From Janthinobacterium sp051380735 (lineage in GTDB: Bacteria; Pseudomonadota; Gammaproteobacteria; Burkholderiales; Burkholderiaceae_D): a DNA stretch of 64,000 nt. The stretch spans positions 182,088 through 246,087 of the forward strand of contig NZ_JBNYXQ010000008.1 of the NCBI RefSeq assembly GCF_051380735.1, written 5' to 3'. Each line of letters opens with the position of its first letter. The first letter of the stretch is position 1. Positions 1-7,908 of this stretch are shown piece after piece. The notes beneath the pieces were generated by a model, which saw only the letters and a program-made list of their open reading frames with translations, made no database searches and was not told the DNA's origin. A program made the position numbers and the translations under genes.

Positions 1-1408
1 CCGGCATTTCCGACGAAATCATGATGATGCATTTGCCTTCGGCGGCCAGGTCGCTGATGATGCTGTAGATCTCGTACTTGGCGCCGACGTCGATGCCGCG
101 GCTAGGTTCATCGAGGATCAGTACGTCAGGGCGTGAAAACAGCCACTTCGCCAGCACCACTTTCTGCTGGTTGCCGCCGGACAGATTGACTACCTTCTGC
201 GCCACGCTCGAGCAGCGCGTCTTGAGCTTGCGGCGGAACTCTTCGGCCACGCTGTACTCGCGCTGCTCGTCGATCACCATGTGCTTCGAAATCGCGTCCA
301 GGTTGGCCAGGCTGGTGTTCTTCTGGATATCTTCTTCCAGGATCAGGCCCAGGCCCTTGCGGTCTTCCGTGACGTAGGCCAGGCCGTGGGCAATCGCCTT
401 GCCGATGGTGCTGACGTCGATTTCCTGGCCGTTTTTCAATACCGTACCGCTGATGCGCTGGCCGTAAGCACGGCCAAAAATACTCATTGCCAGTTCGGTG
501 CGGCCTGAACCCATCAGGCCGGCGATACCGATGATCTCGCCCTTTTTGGCGTGCAGGTTGATGCCCTTGATCACGGCGCGGTCGGCGTGCTCGGGATGGT
601 AGACCTTCCAGTCACGCACTTCGAAAATGGTCTCGCCGATGGTGGGCGTGCGCGGCGGATAGCGGTCGGCCATCTCGCGTCCGACCATTTTTTCGATGAT
701 GCGGTCTTCGCTGACAGGCTCCACGCGGCAGTCGAAGCTATCGACGGTGTTGCCATCGCGTAGCACCGTGATAGCATCGGCGACGCGCGAAATTTCATTG
801 AGCTTGTGCGAAATCAGGATCGACGAAATGCCCTGGGCTTTCAGGCCCAGCAGCAGGTCGAGCAGGGCCGCGCTGTCGCTTTCGTTCAGGCTGGCCGTTG
901 GCTCGTCGAGGATCAGCAGCTTGACGTCTTTCGACAGTGCCTTGGCAATTTCGATCAACTGCTGCTTGCCCACGCCCAGATTCGTGATCAGGGTGTCGGG
1001 CGACTCTTTCAGGCCGACTTTGCGCATCAGGTCGCGCGTCTTGCTTTGCGTGTGTTCCCAGTCGATGACGCCCATCTTGGCCGGCTCGTTGCCGAGGAAG
1101 ATATTCTCGGCGATCGACAGCTGGGGCACCAGCGCCAGTTCCTGGTGAATGATGATAATGCCGATTTCTTCGCTGTCCTTGATGCCGCGGAACTGGCGCA
1201 CCTGACCTTGATACTCGATGTCGCCCGAGTAGCTGCCGTGGCCATACACGCCACTGAGCACTTTCATCAGGGTCGATTTGCCGGCGCCGTTTTCGCCCAC
1301 GATGGCGTGGATCTCGCCGCTGCGCACGCGCAGATTGACATTGTCGAGCGCAACTACACCCGGGAACGTCTTGCGTATCCCGCGCATTTCCAGGATAGTG
1401 TTCGTCAT
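1..1408 (-). CDS. gguA: Multiple-monosaccharide ABC transporter ATP-binding protein (GguA/MmsA-like), 3' end outside window
   Basis: Sugar-importer ATPase with two fused ABC domains, powering uptake with the ChvE-type binding protein encoded just upstream. The N-terminal domain has Walker A GENGAGKST near residue 35 and the segment IIIIHQELALVPQLS typical of the XylG/RbsA/MglA class. The second domain has LSGGNQQKV and LILDEPSRGIDVG. About 469 codons are present and the frame is open at the window edge, so roughly the last 40 residues of a usual 510-residue protein are missing. The ATG at 1406-1408 gives the expected MTNTILEMRGI start. A permease (GguB) should follow to the left. The multi-sugar specificity is inferred from the partner binding protein. 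Confidence 0.9.
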   Translation of the reverse strand, partial: MTNTILEMRGIRKTFPGVVALDNVNLRVRSGEIHAIVGENGAGKSTLMKVLSGVYGHGSYSGDIEYQGQVRQFRGIKDSEEIGIIIIHQELALVPQLSIAENIFLGNEPAKMGVIDWEHTQSKTRDLMRKVGLKESPDTLITNLGVGKQQLIEIAKALSKDVKLLILDEPTASLNESDSAALLDLLLGLKAQGISSILISHKLNEISRVADAITVLRDGNTVDSFDCRVEPVSEDRIIEKMVGREMADRYPPRTPTIGETIFEVRDWKVYHPEHADRAVIKGINLHAKKGEIIGIAGLMGSGRTELAMSIFGRAYGQRISGTVLKNGQEIDVSTIGKAIAHGLAYVTEDRKGLGLILEEDIQKNTSLANLDAISKHMVIDEQREYSVAEEFRRKLKTRCSSVAQKVVNLSGGNQQKVVLAKWLFSRPDVLILDEPSRGIDVGAKYEIYSIISDLAAEGKCIIMISSEMP

Positions 1409-1522
1409 ATAACCTCTCTGGCACGGCCGCGCCGCATGTTGCGGTCGTGCTGCAGTCTTGTCTTGATATTGCGTGAAGCGAAAGGCCCGGCATTGCCGGG
1501 CCTTCAGTACCCGTCTACGAAA

Positions 1523-2599
1523 TTACTTTACTTGCGCTTCGGTGTAGTAGCCGCTGCCGGTAACCAGCACTTGCTTCCAGTTTGCCTTGTCGACGATGAC
1601 TGGTTTGAGCAGGAACGATGGCACGACTTTCACGCCATTGTTGTAGGTCTTGGTGTCGTTGACGGTCGGCGTTTTGCCGTTCATCATCGCGTCGACCATA
1701 TTGGCGGTCACTTTGGCCAGTTCGCGGGTGTCCTTGAACACGGTCGAAGCCTGCTCGCCACGGATGATCGATTTCACCGAAGGGATCTCGGCATCCTGGC
1801 CCGTCACGACCGGGAATGGCTGCTTCGGCGTACCGTAGCCAACACCTTTCAGCGACGACAGGATACCGATGCTCAGGCCGTCATATGGCGACAGCACCGC
1901 GTCGACGCGGGCATTGCCGTAGTAGGCGCTCAGCAGGTTGTCCATACGGGCTTGCGCCACGGCGCCGTCCCAGCGCAGGGTGGCCACTTTTTCCATGCCC
2001 ATCTGCTTCGAACGCACCACCAGCTTGCCGCTGTCGATGTATGGTTTCAGTACCGACATGGCGCCGTTGTAGAAGAAGTGGGCGTTGTTGTCGTCAGCCG
2101 AACCGCCGAACAGTTCGATATTGAACGGGCCCTTGCCTTCTTTCAGTTTCAGCGCCGATTCGATATAGCCCGCTTGCAGCACGCCGACCTGGAAGTTGTC
2201 GAACGTTGCGTAGTAATCGATGTTTTTGGTGCCGCGGATCAGGCGGTCATAGGAAATGACCTTGATGCCCTTGTCGGCCGCTTTTTGCAGCACGTTCGAC
2301 AGGGTGGTGCCGTCGATGGCGGCGATCACCAGCACCTTGGCGCCCTTGGTGATCATGTTTTCCACTTGTGCCAGCTGGTTCGGGATATCGTCGTCGGCGA
2401 ACTGCAAGTCGGTCTTGTAGCCGCGTTCCTTGAATACCTTGACCATGTTGTCGCCGTCGGCGATCCAGCGCATCGACGATTTGGTTGGCATCGAAATGCC
2501 GACTGCGCCCTTGTCTGCGGCGTTGGCCATTGGCATCACGGTCATGCCGGACATGGCCAGCACCAGGCTCGCGCTCAGCATTTTCATTGTTGTTTTCAT
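1523..2599 (-). CDS. chvE: Periplasmic multiple-sugar-binding protein, ChvE-like
   Basis: Periplasmic substrate-binding protein of a sugar ABC importer, 358 residues. A signal peptide ends around residue 27 (MANA then AD). The mature part is a Peripla_BP_4 sugar-binding fold. The SYDRLI segment, the GGSADDNNA segment and the PVVTGQDAE motif match ChvE/MglB-type proteins. The frame is open further upstream, but the ATG at 2597-2599 has GGAGA just ahead of it and gives a proper signal peptide. It lies 114 bp upstream of the ATPase in the same direction, so the two form an operon. ChvE proteins bind several aldoses (arabinose, galactose, xylose, glucose), which fits the adjacent oxidation genes. 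Exact ligand is not known. Confidence 0.9.
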   Translation of the reverse strand: MKTTMKMLSASLVLAMSGMTVMPMANAADKGAVGISMPTKSSMRWIADGDNMVKVFKERGYKTDLQFADDDIPNQLAQVENMITKGAKVLVIAAIDGTTLSNVLQKAADKGIKVISYDRLIRGTKNIDYYATFDNFQVGVLQAGYIESALKLKEGKGPFNIELFGGSADDNNAHFFYNGAMSVLKPYIDSGKLVVRSKQMGMEKVATLRWDGAVAQARMDNLLSAYYGNARVDAVLSPYDGLSIGILSSLKGVGYGTPKQPFPVVTGQDAEIPSVKSIIRGEQASTVFKDTRELAKVTANMVDAMMNGKTPTVNDTKTYNNGVKVVPSFLLKPVIVDKANWKQVLVTGSGYYTEAQVK

Positions 2600-2959
2600 A
2601 TTAGGTCTCCACCGTCTTTGAATAGTTGAATGGTCCAGCTTCGCGGTCTGTCGGCCGGCGTGATGCTGGTGGCCAATCCAGGCCACGGCTGATACTAGTT
2701 TGTCCAGTGAGACCTCACCAATCAATTTTTTCACTTATGCGATATCCAAATAGATATCACCCCCCTTATTGATGCACTGCGGCATGGATTTTTGTGGGCA
2801 GGAAAAAGGGCGCGACCTGGCCATCGGACAGGGTTTTTTTGGTGCGTCGCAATACCAATAATCATCATGCAATTTGGTGATTTTCGTAATTGCGGTCAGG
2901 TTGGACGGCGCGCAGAATCGGCCTCACCTGAACTTTGCTCCCTTTTCCCGAAAGCTGCC
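2600..2959. promoter_or_regulatory. Divergent control region between chvE-gguA and the xylose oxidation genes
   Basis: This 360-bp gap separates two divergent sugar operons and has no convincing gene. It is AT-richer than its surroundings. It holds a GATATC-N6-GATATC repeat at 2741-2758 and a GCAATT-N13-AATTGC inverted repeat at 2869-2893. Both are plausible operators for a sugar-responsive regulator such as the XylR encoded downstream. No -35/-10 pair stands out clearly enough to call. Confidence 0.5.
2741..2758. promoter_or_regulatory. Candidate operator, GATATC-N6-GATATC
   Basis: Two GATATC hexamers are separated by CAAATA, 142 bp upstream of chvE and about 200 bp upstream of the xylX-like gene. 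The hexamer is itself palindromic, so the pair reads as both direct and inverted repeat. Spacing of about one helical turn (12 bp centre to centre) suits a dimeric regulator. Assignment to XylR or any other protein is inference. Confidence 0.35.
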
Positions 2960-4120
2960 ATGTTGCCGATTTCCCCTGTTTCCCTGCTGCCGCAGGACCT
3001 TGCCGACGCCACCCTGATCGGCCGCATCTGGCGCGACGGTCCCTGCGTGGTAGTCGTGCGTGGCGGTGAAGTATTTGATATCACGTCGTCCGTCTCCACC
3101 GTATCGGAGTTGCTGGAGCGCGACAATCCGCTCGCCTTCGTGCGCCAGGCGCAGGGCGAGTCGCTGGGACAGGTAGAGCAATTGCTGGCGCAGGCCCTGG
3201 CTGCGCCGGCAGGCCAGCCGCTGCTGTTGGCGCCGTGCGATCTGCAGGCCGTCAAGGCTTGCGGCGTGACGTTTGCCGTCAGCCTGCTCGAGCGCGTGAT
3301 CGAGGAACAGGCCGGCGGCAACGCCGACAAGGCCAATACCTTGCGCGCCGCCCTGCAGGCAACCCTGGGCAGCGATCTGTCGGCCCTGAAGCCCGGCTCG
3401 GACGCGGCGCAGCGCCTCAAGGAACAGCTGCAGCAGCGCGGCGCCTGGTCGCAATACATGGAAGTGGGCATCGGCCCCGACGCGGAAGTATTTACCAAGG
3501 CACAGCCGATGTCGTCGGTCGGTTGCGGTGCGCAAGTGGGCCTGCTGCCGGCCTCCGCCTGGAACAATCCGGAGCCGGAAATCGTCCTGGCCGTCAACAG
3601 CCGCGGCGAAGTGCTGGGCGCGACCCTGGGCAATGACGTCAACCTGCGCGATATCGAAGGGCGCAGCGCGCTGCTCTTGGGCAAGGCCAAGGACAACAAC
3701 GGTTCCTGCGCCATCGGCCCTTTCATTCGCCTGTTCGACGAGCGCTACACCATCGACACCGTGCGCGACGCCGAAGTGTCGCTGCTGATCGAAGGGGCGG
3801 ACGATGGTTTCGTGCTCGAAGGCGCCAGCTTCATGCGCGAGATCAGCCGCGACCCGCTCGACCTGGTGCGCCAGACTGCCGGCCAGTACCACCAGTATCC
3901 GGACGGCTTCATGCTGTTCCTGGGCACCATGTTCTCGCCCGTGAAAGACCGTGGCGCCCCGGGCGGCGGCTTTACCCACCACCTTGGCGACCGCGTGACG
4001 ATCGCCAGCCCCGCACTTGGCGCGCTGGTCAATGAAGTCCAGCATTGCGACGCGATCGCACCGTGGCAGTTCGGCGTGCGCGCGCTGTACAGCAGCCTGG
4101 CAAAACGCGGCCTGATCTGA
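2960..4120 (+). CDS. xylX: FAH-family 2-keto-3-deoxy-pentonate dehydratase (XylX-like)
   Basis: Fumarylacetoacetate hydrolase-family protein of 386 residues, matching the length and style of Caulobacter XylX. XylX dehydrates 2-keto-3-deoxy-D-xylonate to alpha-ketoglutarate semialdehyde in the Weimberg pathway. The C-terminal FAH fold shows the metal-ligand pattern E205-x-E207 (PEPEIV) and D226 (GNDVNLRD). The frame extends upstream, but ATG 2960 gives the family-like start MLPISPVSLLPQDLADATLIGR; its ribosome site is weak. It is followed after 37 bp by the xylose dehydrogenase gene and then xylD, which supports the pathway role. The equivalent step for L-arabinose is an alternative. Confidence 0.8.
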   Translation: MLPISPVSLLPQDLADATLIGRIWRDGPCVVVVRGGEVFDITSSVSTVSELLERDNPLAFVRQAQGESLGQVEQLLAQALAAPAGQPLLLAPCDLQAVKACGVTFAVSLLERVIEEQAGGNADKANTLRAALQATLGSDLSALKPGSDAAQRLKEQLQQRGAWSQYMEVGIGPDAEVFTKAQPMSSVGCGAQVGLLPASAWNNPEPEIVLAVNSRGEVLGATLGNDVNLRDIEGRSALLLGKAKDNNGSCAIGPFIRLFDERYTIDTVRDAEVSLLIEGADDGFVLEGASFMREISRDPLDLVRQTAGQYHQYPDGFMLFLGTMFSPVKDRGAPGGGFTHHLGDRVTIASPALGALVNEVQHCDAIAPWQFGVRALYSSLAKRGLI

Positions 4121-4157
4121 CTACCCATTAATAATTAGAAACAGAAAGAGACATCAT

Positions 4158-4925
4158 ATGCTGCATGCAACCTATCCCAGCCTGGCCGGAAAAAACGTCA
4201 TCATTACCGGTGGCGGCACCGGCATCGGCGTGGCCATCGTCGAAGCGTTTGCGCGCCAGGGCGCCCATGTCACCTTCCTCGACATCGCCGAGGAAGCCTC
4301 GCGCGCACTGGAAACCAAACTTGCCGACCTGCCGCAGCCGCCCGTGTTCCGCTATTGCGACCTGACCGACCTGGCCGGCCTGGCCGCCACGTTTGCCGAG
4401 ATCGAAGCGACTTGCGGTGCGGCCGATATCCTGATCAACAACGCTGCCAACGACGACCGCCACCAGATCGAAAACGTCACGCCCGCCTACTGGGACGAGC
4501 GCATCGCCGTCAACCTGCGCCACCAGTATTTCTGCGCCCAGGCCGTGGCGCCGGCCATGCGCGCCCGGAAAAGCGGCGTGATCCTGAACCTCGGTTCGAT
4601 TTCCTGGCACCTGGCGCAAGCCAACCTGTCGATCTACATGACGGCCAAGGCCGGCATCGAAGGCCTGACGCGCGGCCTGGCGCGCGACCTGGGCGTCGAC
4701 GGCATCCGCGTCAACTGCATTATTCCGGGCGCCGTGCGCACGCCGCGCCAGGAGCGGCTGTGGCATACGCCGGAAGCCGAAGCCATGATCCTGCAGGGCC
4801 AGTGCTTGCAACTGCGCGTGGAGCCGGAAGACGTGGCAGCGCTGGCGCTGTTCCTGGCGTCGGACAACGCGGCCAAGTGCGCCGGGCGTGAATACTATGT
4901 CGACGCGGGCTGGTACGGCGCATGA
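4158..4925 (+). CDS. xylB: NAD-dependent D-xylose 1-dehydrogenase (SDR family)
   Basis: Cytosolic short-chain dehydrogenase oxidising D-xylose to D-xylonolactone, first step of the Weimberg pathway. It has the cofactor motif GGGTGIG at residues 18-24, NNA at 94-96, catalytic S147, and Y160-x3-K164. Stretches such as NNAANDDRHQIENVTPAYWDERI and the LNLGSISWHL region closely resemble Caulobacter crescentus XylB as I recall it (the symbol follows Caulobacter use, not E. coli xylulokinase). A GAAAGAGA ribosome site precedes the ATG. The stop overlaps the xylD start by four bases, so translation is coupled. Some enzymes of this type also accept L-arabinose or D-galactose. Confidence 0.85.
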   Translation: MLHATYPSLAGKNVIITGGGTGIGVAIVEAFARQGAHVTFLDIAEEASRALETKLADLPQPPVFRYCDLTDLAGLAATFAEIEATCGAADILINNAANDDRHQIENVTPAYWDERIAVNLRHQYFCAQAVAPAMRARKSGVILNLGSISWHLAQANLSIYMTAKAGIEGLTRGLARDLGVDGIRVNCIIPGAVRTPRQERLWHTPEAEAMILQGQCLQLRVEPEDVAALALFLASDNAAKCAGREYYVDAGWYGA

Positions 4926-6718
4926 GCGAGATGAAAATACCGCCATCGACTGCGCCGCGCCGTTTCCGCTCGCAGGACTGGTTCGACAATCCCGACCATA
5001 TCGACATGACGGCGCTGTATCTTGAGCGCTTCATGAACTACGGGATCACGGCCGAAGAACTGCGCTCGGGCCGGCCGATTATCGGCATCGCTCAAAGCGG
5101 CAGTGACATCAGCCCGTGCAACCGCATCCACCTGGACCTGGCCAAGCGCGTGCGCGACGGCATCCGCGATGCGGGTGGCATTCCGATGGAATTCCCGCTG
5201 CATCCGATTTTTGAAAACTGCCGCAGGCCGACGGCCGCGCTGGACCGCAACCTGGCCTACCTGGGCCTGGTGGAGATCTTGCACGGTTATCCGATCGACG
5301 CCGTGGTGCTGACCACCGGCTGCGACAAGACCACGCCGGCGCAGTTGATGGCCGCCGCCACGGTCGATATTCCTGCCATCGTGCTGTCGGGCGGCCCCAT
5401 GCTCGATGGCTGGATGGACGGTGAACTAGTGGGCTCGGGCGCGGCCATCTGGAAGGGCCGCCGGCAACTGTCCGCCGGCCTGATCGACAACGACAAATTC
5501 CTGCAGATCGCCGCCGCTTCGGCGCCATCGGCCGGCCACTGCAACACCATGGGCACGGCTTCGACCATGAACGCGCTGGCCGAAGCGCTGGGCATGTCGC
5601 TGACCGGCTGCTCGGCAATCCCCGCGCCGTACCGCGAGCGGGGCCAGATCGCCTATGAAACGGGGCGCCGCATCGTCGCCCTGGCGCATGAGGACGTGCG
5701 TCCTTCAAGCATCCTGACGCGCGAAGCATTTCTGGACGCCATCATCGTCAACGCGGCGATCGGTGGCTCGACCAACGCCCAGCCGCATTTGATGGCGATG
5801 GCGCGCCACGCCGGCGTGGAACTGCATTCAAGCGACTGGATGGCGCATGGCTACGACGTGCCGCTGCTGTTGAACATGCAGCCGGCCGGTAAATACCTGG
5901 GCGAGCGCTTCCACCGCGCCGGCGGCGTGCCGGCCATCATGTGGGAGCTGCAGCAGGCGGGCCTGCTGCACGCGAACCGCCCCACCGTCACCGGCAAGAC
6001 CATGGCAGAGAACCTGGCAGGGCAGGAAAGCAATGACCGCGAAATGATCCGTCCGTTTGCCGAACCACTCAAGGAAAAGGCGGGCTTTCTGGCCTTGAAA
6101 GGTAATCTGTTCGACTTTGCCATCATGAAAACCAGCGTAATTTCGCCCGCCTTCCGCGAGCGCTATCTGTCGCGTCCCGGCTGCGAAGGTATCTTTGAAG
6201 CGCGCGCCATCGTGTTCGACGGTTCTGCCGACTATCACGCCCGCATCAACGATCCGGCCCTCAAGATTGACGACAGCTGCATGCTGGTGATGCGCGGCGC
6301 TGGGCCGGTGGGCTGGCCCGGTTCGGCCGAAGTGGTCAATATGCAGCCGCCCGACGCCTTGCTGAAAGCCGGCATATTGAATTTGCCGACGCTGGGCGAC
6401 GGCCGCCAGTCGGGCACCTCGGACAGCCCGTCGATCCTGAATGCGTCGCCGGAAAGCGCGGTCGGCGGTGGCCTGGCCTTGCTGCGCACAGGCGACATGA
6501 TCCGCGTCGACCTGGCGGCCGGGCGCTGCGACATGCTGGTCGATGAAGCCGAGCTGGCGCGCCGCACACATGAGCTGCCGCCACCGATCAACGACAGTTC
6601 TACGCCGTGGCAGGAAATCTACCGCGCTAGCGTGGGCCAGCTGGAAACCGGCGCCTGCATGGAGCTGGCGCTGAAATACCGCGCCGTGGGCCAGACCCTG
6701 CCACGGCATAACCATTGA
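4922..6718 (+). CDS. xylD: D-xylonate dehydratase (IlvD/Edd family)
   Basis: Iron-sulfur dehydratase converting D-xylonate to 2-keto-3-deoxy-D-xylonate, 598 residues. The three conserved cluster cysteines are C66 (SDISPCNR), C134 (TTGCDKTTP) and C207 (SAGHCNTMG). The N-terminal segment RRFRSQDWFDNPDHIDMTALYLERFMNYGIT and the C-terminal LPRHNH are close to the Caulobacter XylD sequence as I know it. The start overlaps the stop of the xylose dehydrogenase gene (ATGA). A 67-bp gap with an AAGGAG-type ribosome site leads into xylF. Assignment to xylonate rather than another sugar acid rests on this strong similarity and on the operon. Confidence 0.92.
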   Translation: MSEMKIPPSTAPRRFRSQDWFDNPDHIDMTALYLERFMNYGITAEELRSGRPIIGIAQSGSDISPCNRIHLDLAKRVRDGIRDAGGIPMEFPLHPIFENCRRPTAALDRNLAYLGLVEILHGYPIDAVVLTTGCDKTTPAQLMAAATVDIPAIVLSGGPMLDGWMDGELVGSGAAIWKGRRQLSAGLIDNDKFLQIAAASAPSAGHCNTMGTASTMNALAEALGMSLTGCSAIPAPYRERGQIAYETGRRIVALAHEDVRPSSILTREAFLDAIIVNAAIGGSTNAQPHLMAMARHAGVELHSSDWMAHGYDVPLLLNMQPAGKYLGERFHRAGGVPAIMWELQQAGLLHANRPTVTGKTMAENLAGQESNDREMIRPFAEPLKEKAGFLALKGNLFDFAIMKTSVISPAFRERYLSRPGCEGIFEARAIVFDGSADYHARINDPALKIDDSCMLVMRGAGPVGWPGSAEVVNMQPPDALLKAGILNLPTLGDGRQSGTSDSPSILNASPESAVGGGLALLRTGDMIRVDLAAGRCDMLVDEAELARRTHELPPPINDSSTPWQEIYRASVGQLETGACMELALKYRAVGQTLPRHNH

Positions 6719-6785
6719 TCCCAACTTTTTCAGCAGCACCCGTAGTTCAAAACGTCGTTAATAAAATCCAACAAGGAGACACACA

Positions 6786-7787
6786 ATGAACAAAATCATC
6801 AGCGCCGCCATCATGACCGCCATGCTGGCACTGACCAGCAGCGCCGCCCTGGCTGACGCAAAAAATCCGAAAATCGGTTTTTCCATCGACGACCTGCGCG
6901 TCGAACGCTGGACGCGCGACCGCGATTTCTTTATCGCCGCCGCCGAAAAGCAGGGCGCCAAGGTCTTTGTGCAATCGGCCGACGCCAGCGAGCAGCGCCA
7001 GATCTCGCAGATCGAAAACCTGATTTCGCGCGGTGTCGACGTGCTGGTGATCGTGCCCTTCAATGCGACGGTATTGAACAACACCGTCAAGGAAGCCAAA
7101 AAGGCCGGCATCAAGGTGCTGTCGTATGACCGTTTGATCCTGGGTGCAGATATCGACGCGTATATCTCGTTCGACAATGAAAAAGTCGGTGAAATGCAGG
7201 CCGAAGGCGTAACCAAGGTCCAACCGAAAGGCAATTATTACCTGCTGGGCGGCTCGCCGACCGACAACAACGCCAAGATGCTGCGCGAAGGCCAGATGAA
7301 GGTGCTGAAACCGTTTATCGACAAGGGCGATATCAAGATCGTCGGCCAGCAGTGGGTCAAGGACTGGAGCGCTACCGAAGCGCTGTCCATCGTTGAAAAT
7401 GCGCTGACGGCCAACAACAACAAGATCGACGCCATCGTTGCCTCGAACGACGGCACGGCCGGCGGCGCCATCCAGGCGCTGGCCGCGCAAAAACTGGCCG
7501 GCAAGGTGCCGGTTTCGGGTCAGGACGCCGATCTGGCGGCCGTCAAGCGCGTGATCGCCGGCACCCAGGCCATGACCGTCTACAAGCCGTTGAAAACCAT
7601 CGCTTCGGAAGCGGCCAAGCTGGCCGTGCAACTGGCGCGCAACGAAAAGCCGGCCTACAACTCCAGCTATGACAACGGCCTGAAAAAAGTCAGCACCGTG
7701 CTGCTGAAACCAACGCCGCTGACCAAGGCGAACGTGAATATTCTGGTTGACGACGGGTTCTACACCAAGGCGCAACTGGGTAACTGA
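6786..7787 (+). CDS. xylF: D-xylose-binding periplasmic protein
   Basis: Substrate-binding protein of the XylFGH ABC importer, 333 residues. The signal peptide ends at about A23 (ALA then DA). Mature features include KIGFSIDDLRVERW, the SYDRLILG segment, GSPTDNNAKM and PVSGQDADL, all typical of XylF. AAGGAGA lies seven bases before the ATG. It is separated from xylG by about 120 bp holding a REP-like palindrome, an arrangement often seen after highly expressed binding-protein genes, where the hairpin protects the upstream message. Imports xylose for the oxidation genes just upstream. Confidence 0.93.
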   Translation: MNKIISAAIMTAMLALTSSAALADAKNPKIGFSIDDLRVERWTRDRDFFIAAAEKQGAKVFVQSADASEQRQISQIENLISRGVDVLVIVPFNATVLNNTVKEAKKAGIKVLSYDRLILGADIDAYISFDNEKVGEMQAEGVTKVQPKGNYYLLGGSPTDNNAKMLREGQMKVLKPFIDKGDIKIVGQQWVKDWSATEALSIVENALTANNNKIDAIVASNDGTAGGAIQALAAQKLAGKVPVSGQDADLAAVKRVIAGTQAMTVYKPLKTIASEAAKLAVQLARNEKPAYNSSYDNGLKKVSTVLLKPTPLTKANVNILVDDGFYTKAQLGN

Positions 7788-7825
7788 TCACCCACGTCAT
7801 TTTTTACCCCAACGGCGGAAATGCT

Positions 7826-7852
7826 GGGGTCGGACCCTGAGGGTCTGACCCC
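7826..7852. repeat. GGGGTCAGACCC-type palindromic repeat (copy 1)
   Basis: A 27-bp unit made of GGGGTCGGACCC, TGA and GGGTCTGACCCC, forming a stable stem. It lies between xylF and xylG. The same arm-N3-arm architecture recurs at 15587-15613 and 35294-35320, with variants at 15641-15705 and 63826-63888. Looks like a REP-class dispersed intergenic element. Confidence 0.8.
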
Positions 7853-7908
7853 GGAATTTGCTTTTGGGGTAATCAATACCAGCGACTGTAACCGCAACGA
7901 GAGTGAGC

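Noticed and set aside
806..2629. 607-codon open frame on the plus strand
   Set aside because: Antisense to gguA and chvE; composition (His/Gln/Arg/Asp-rich, no domains) is that of a shadow frame in GC-rich DNA.
7826..7852. Repeat palindromes as rho-independent terminators
   Set aside because: No T-tract follows, and copy 1 lies inside the xylFGH operon, where termination would be counterproductive.
7903..7908. GTG start for xylG six bases upstream
   Set aside because: Spacing to the purine-rich ribosome site is too short; the family start MSDYLLEMKG fits ATG 7909.
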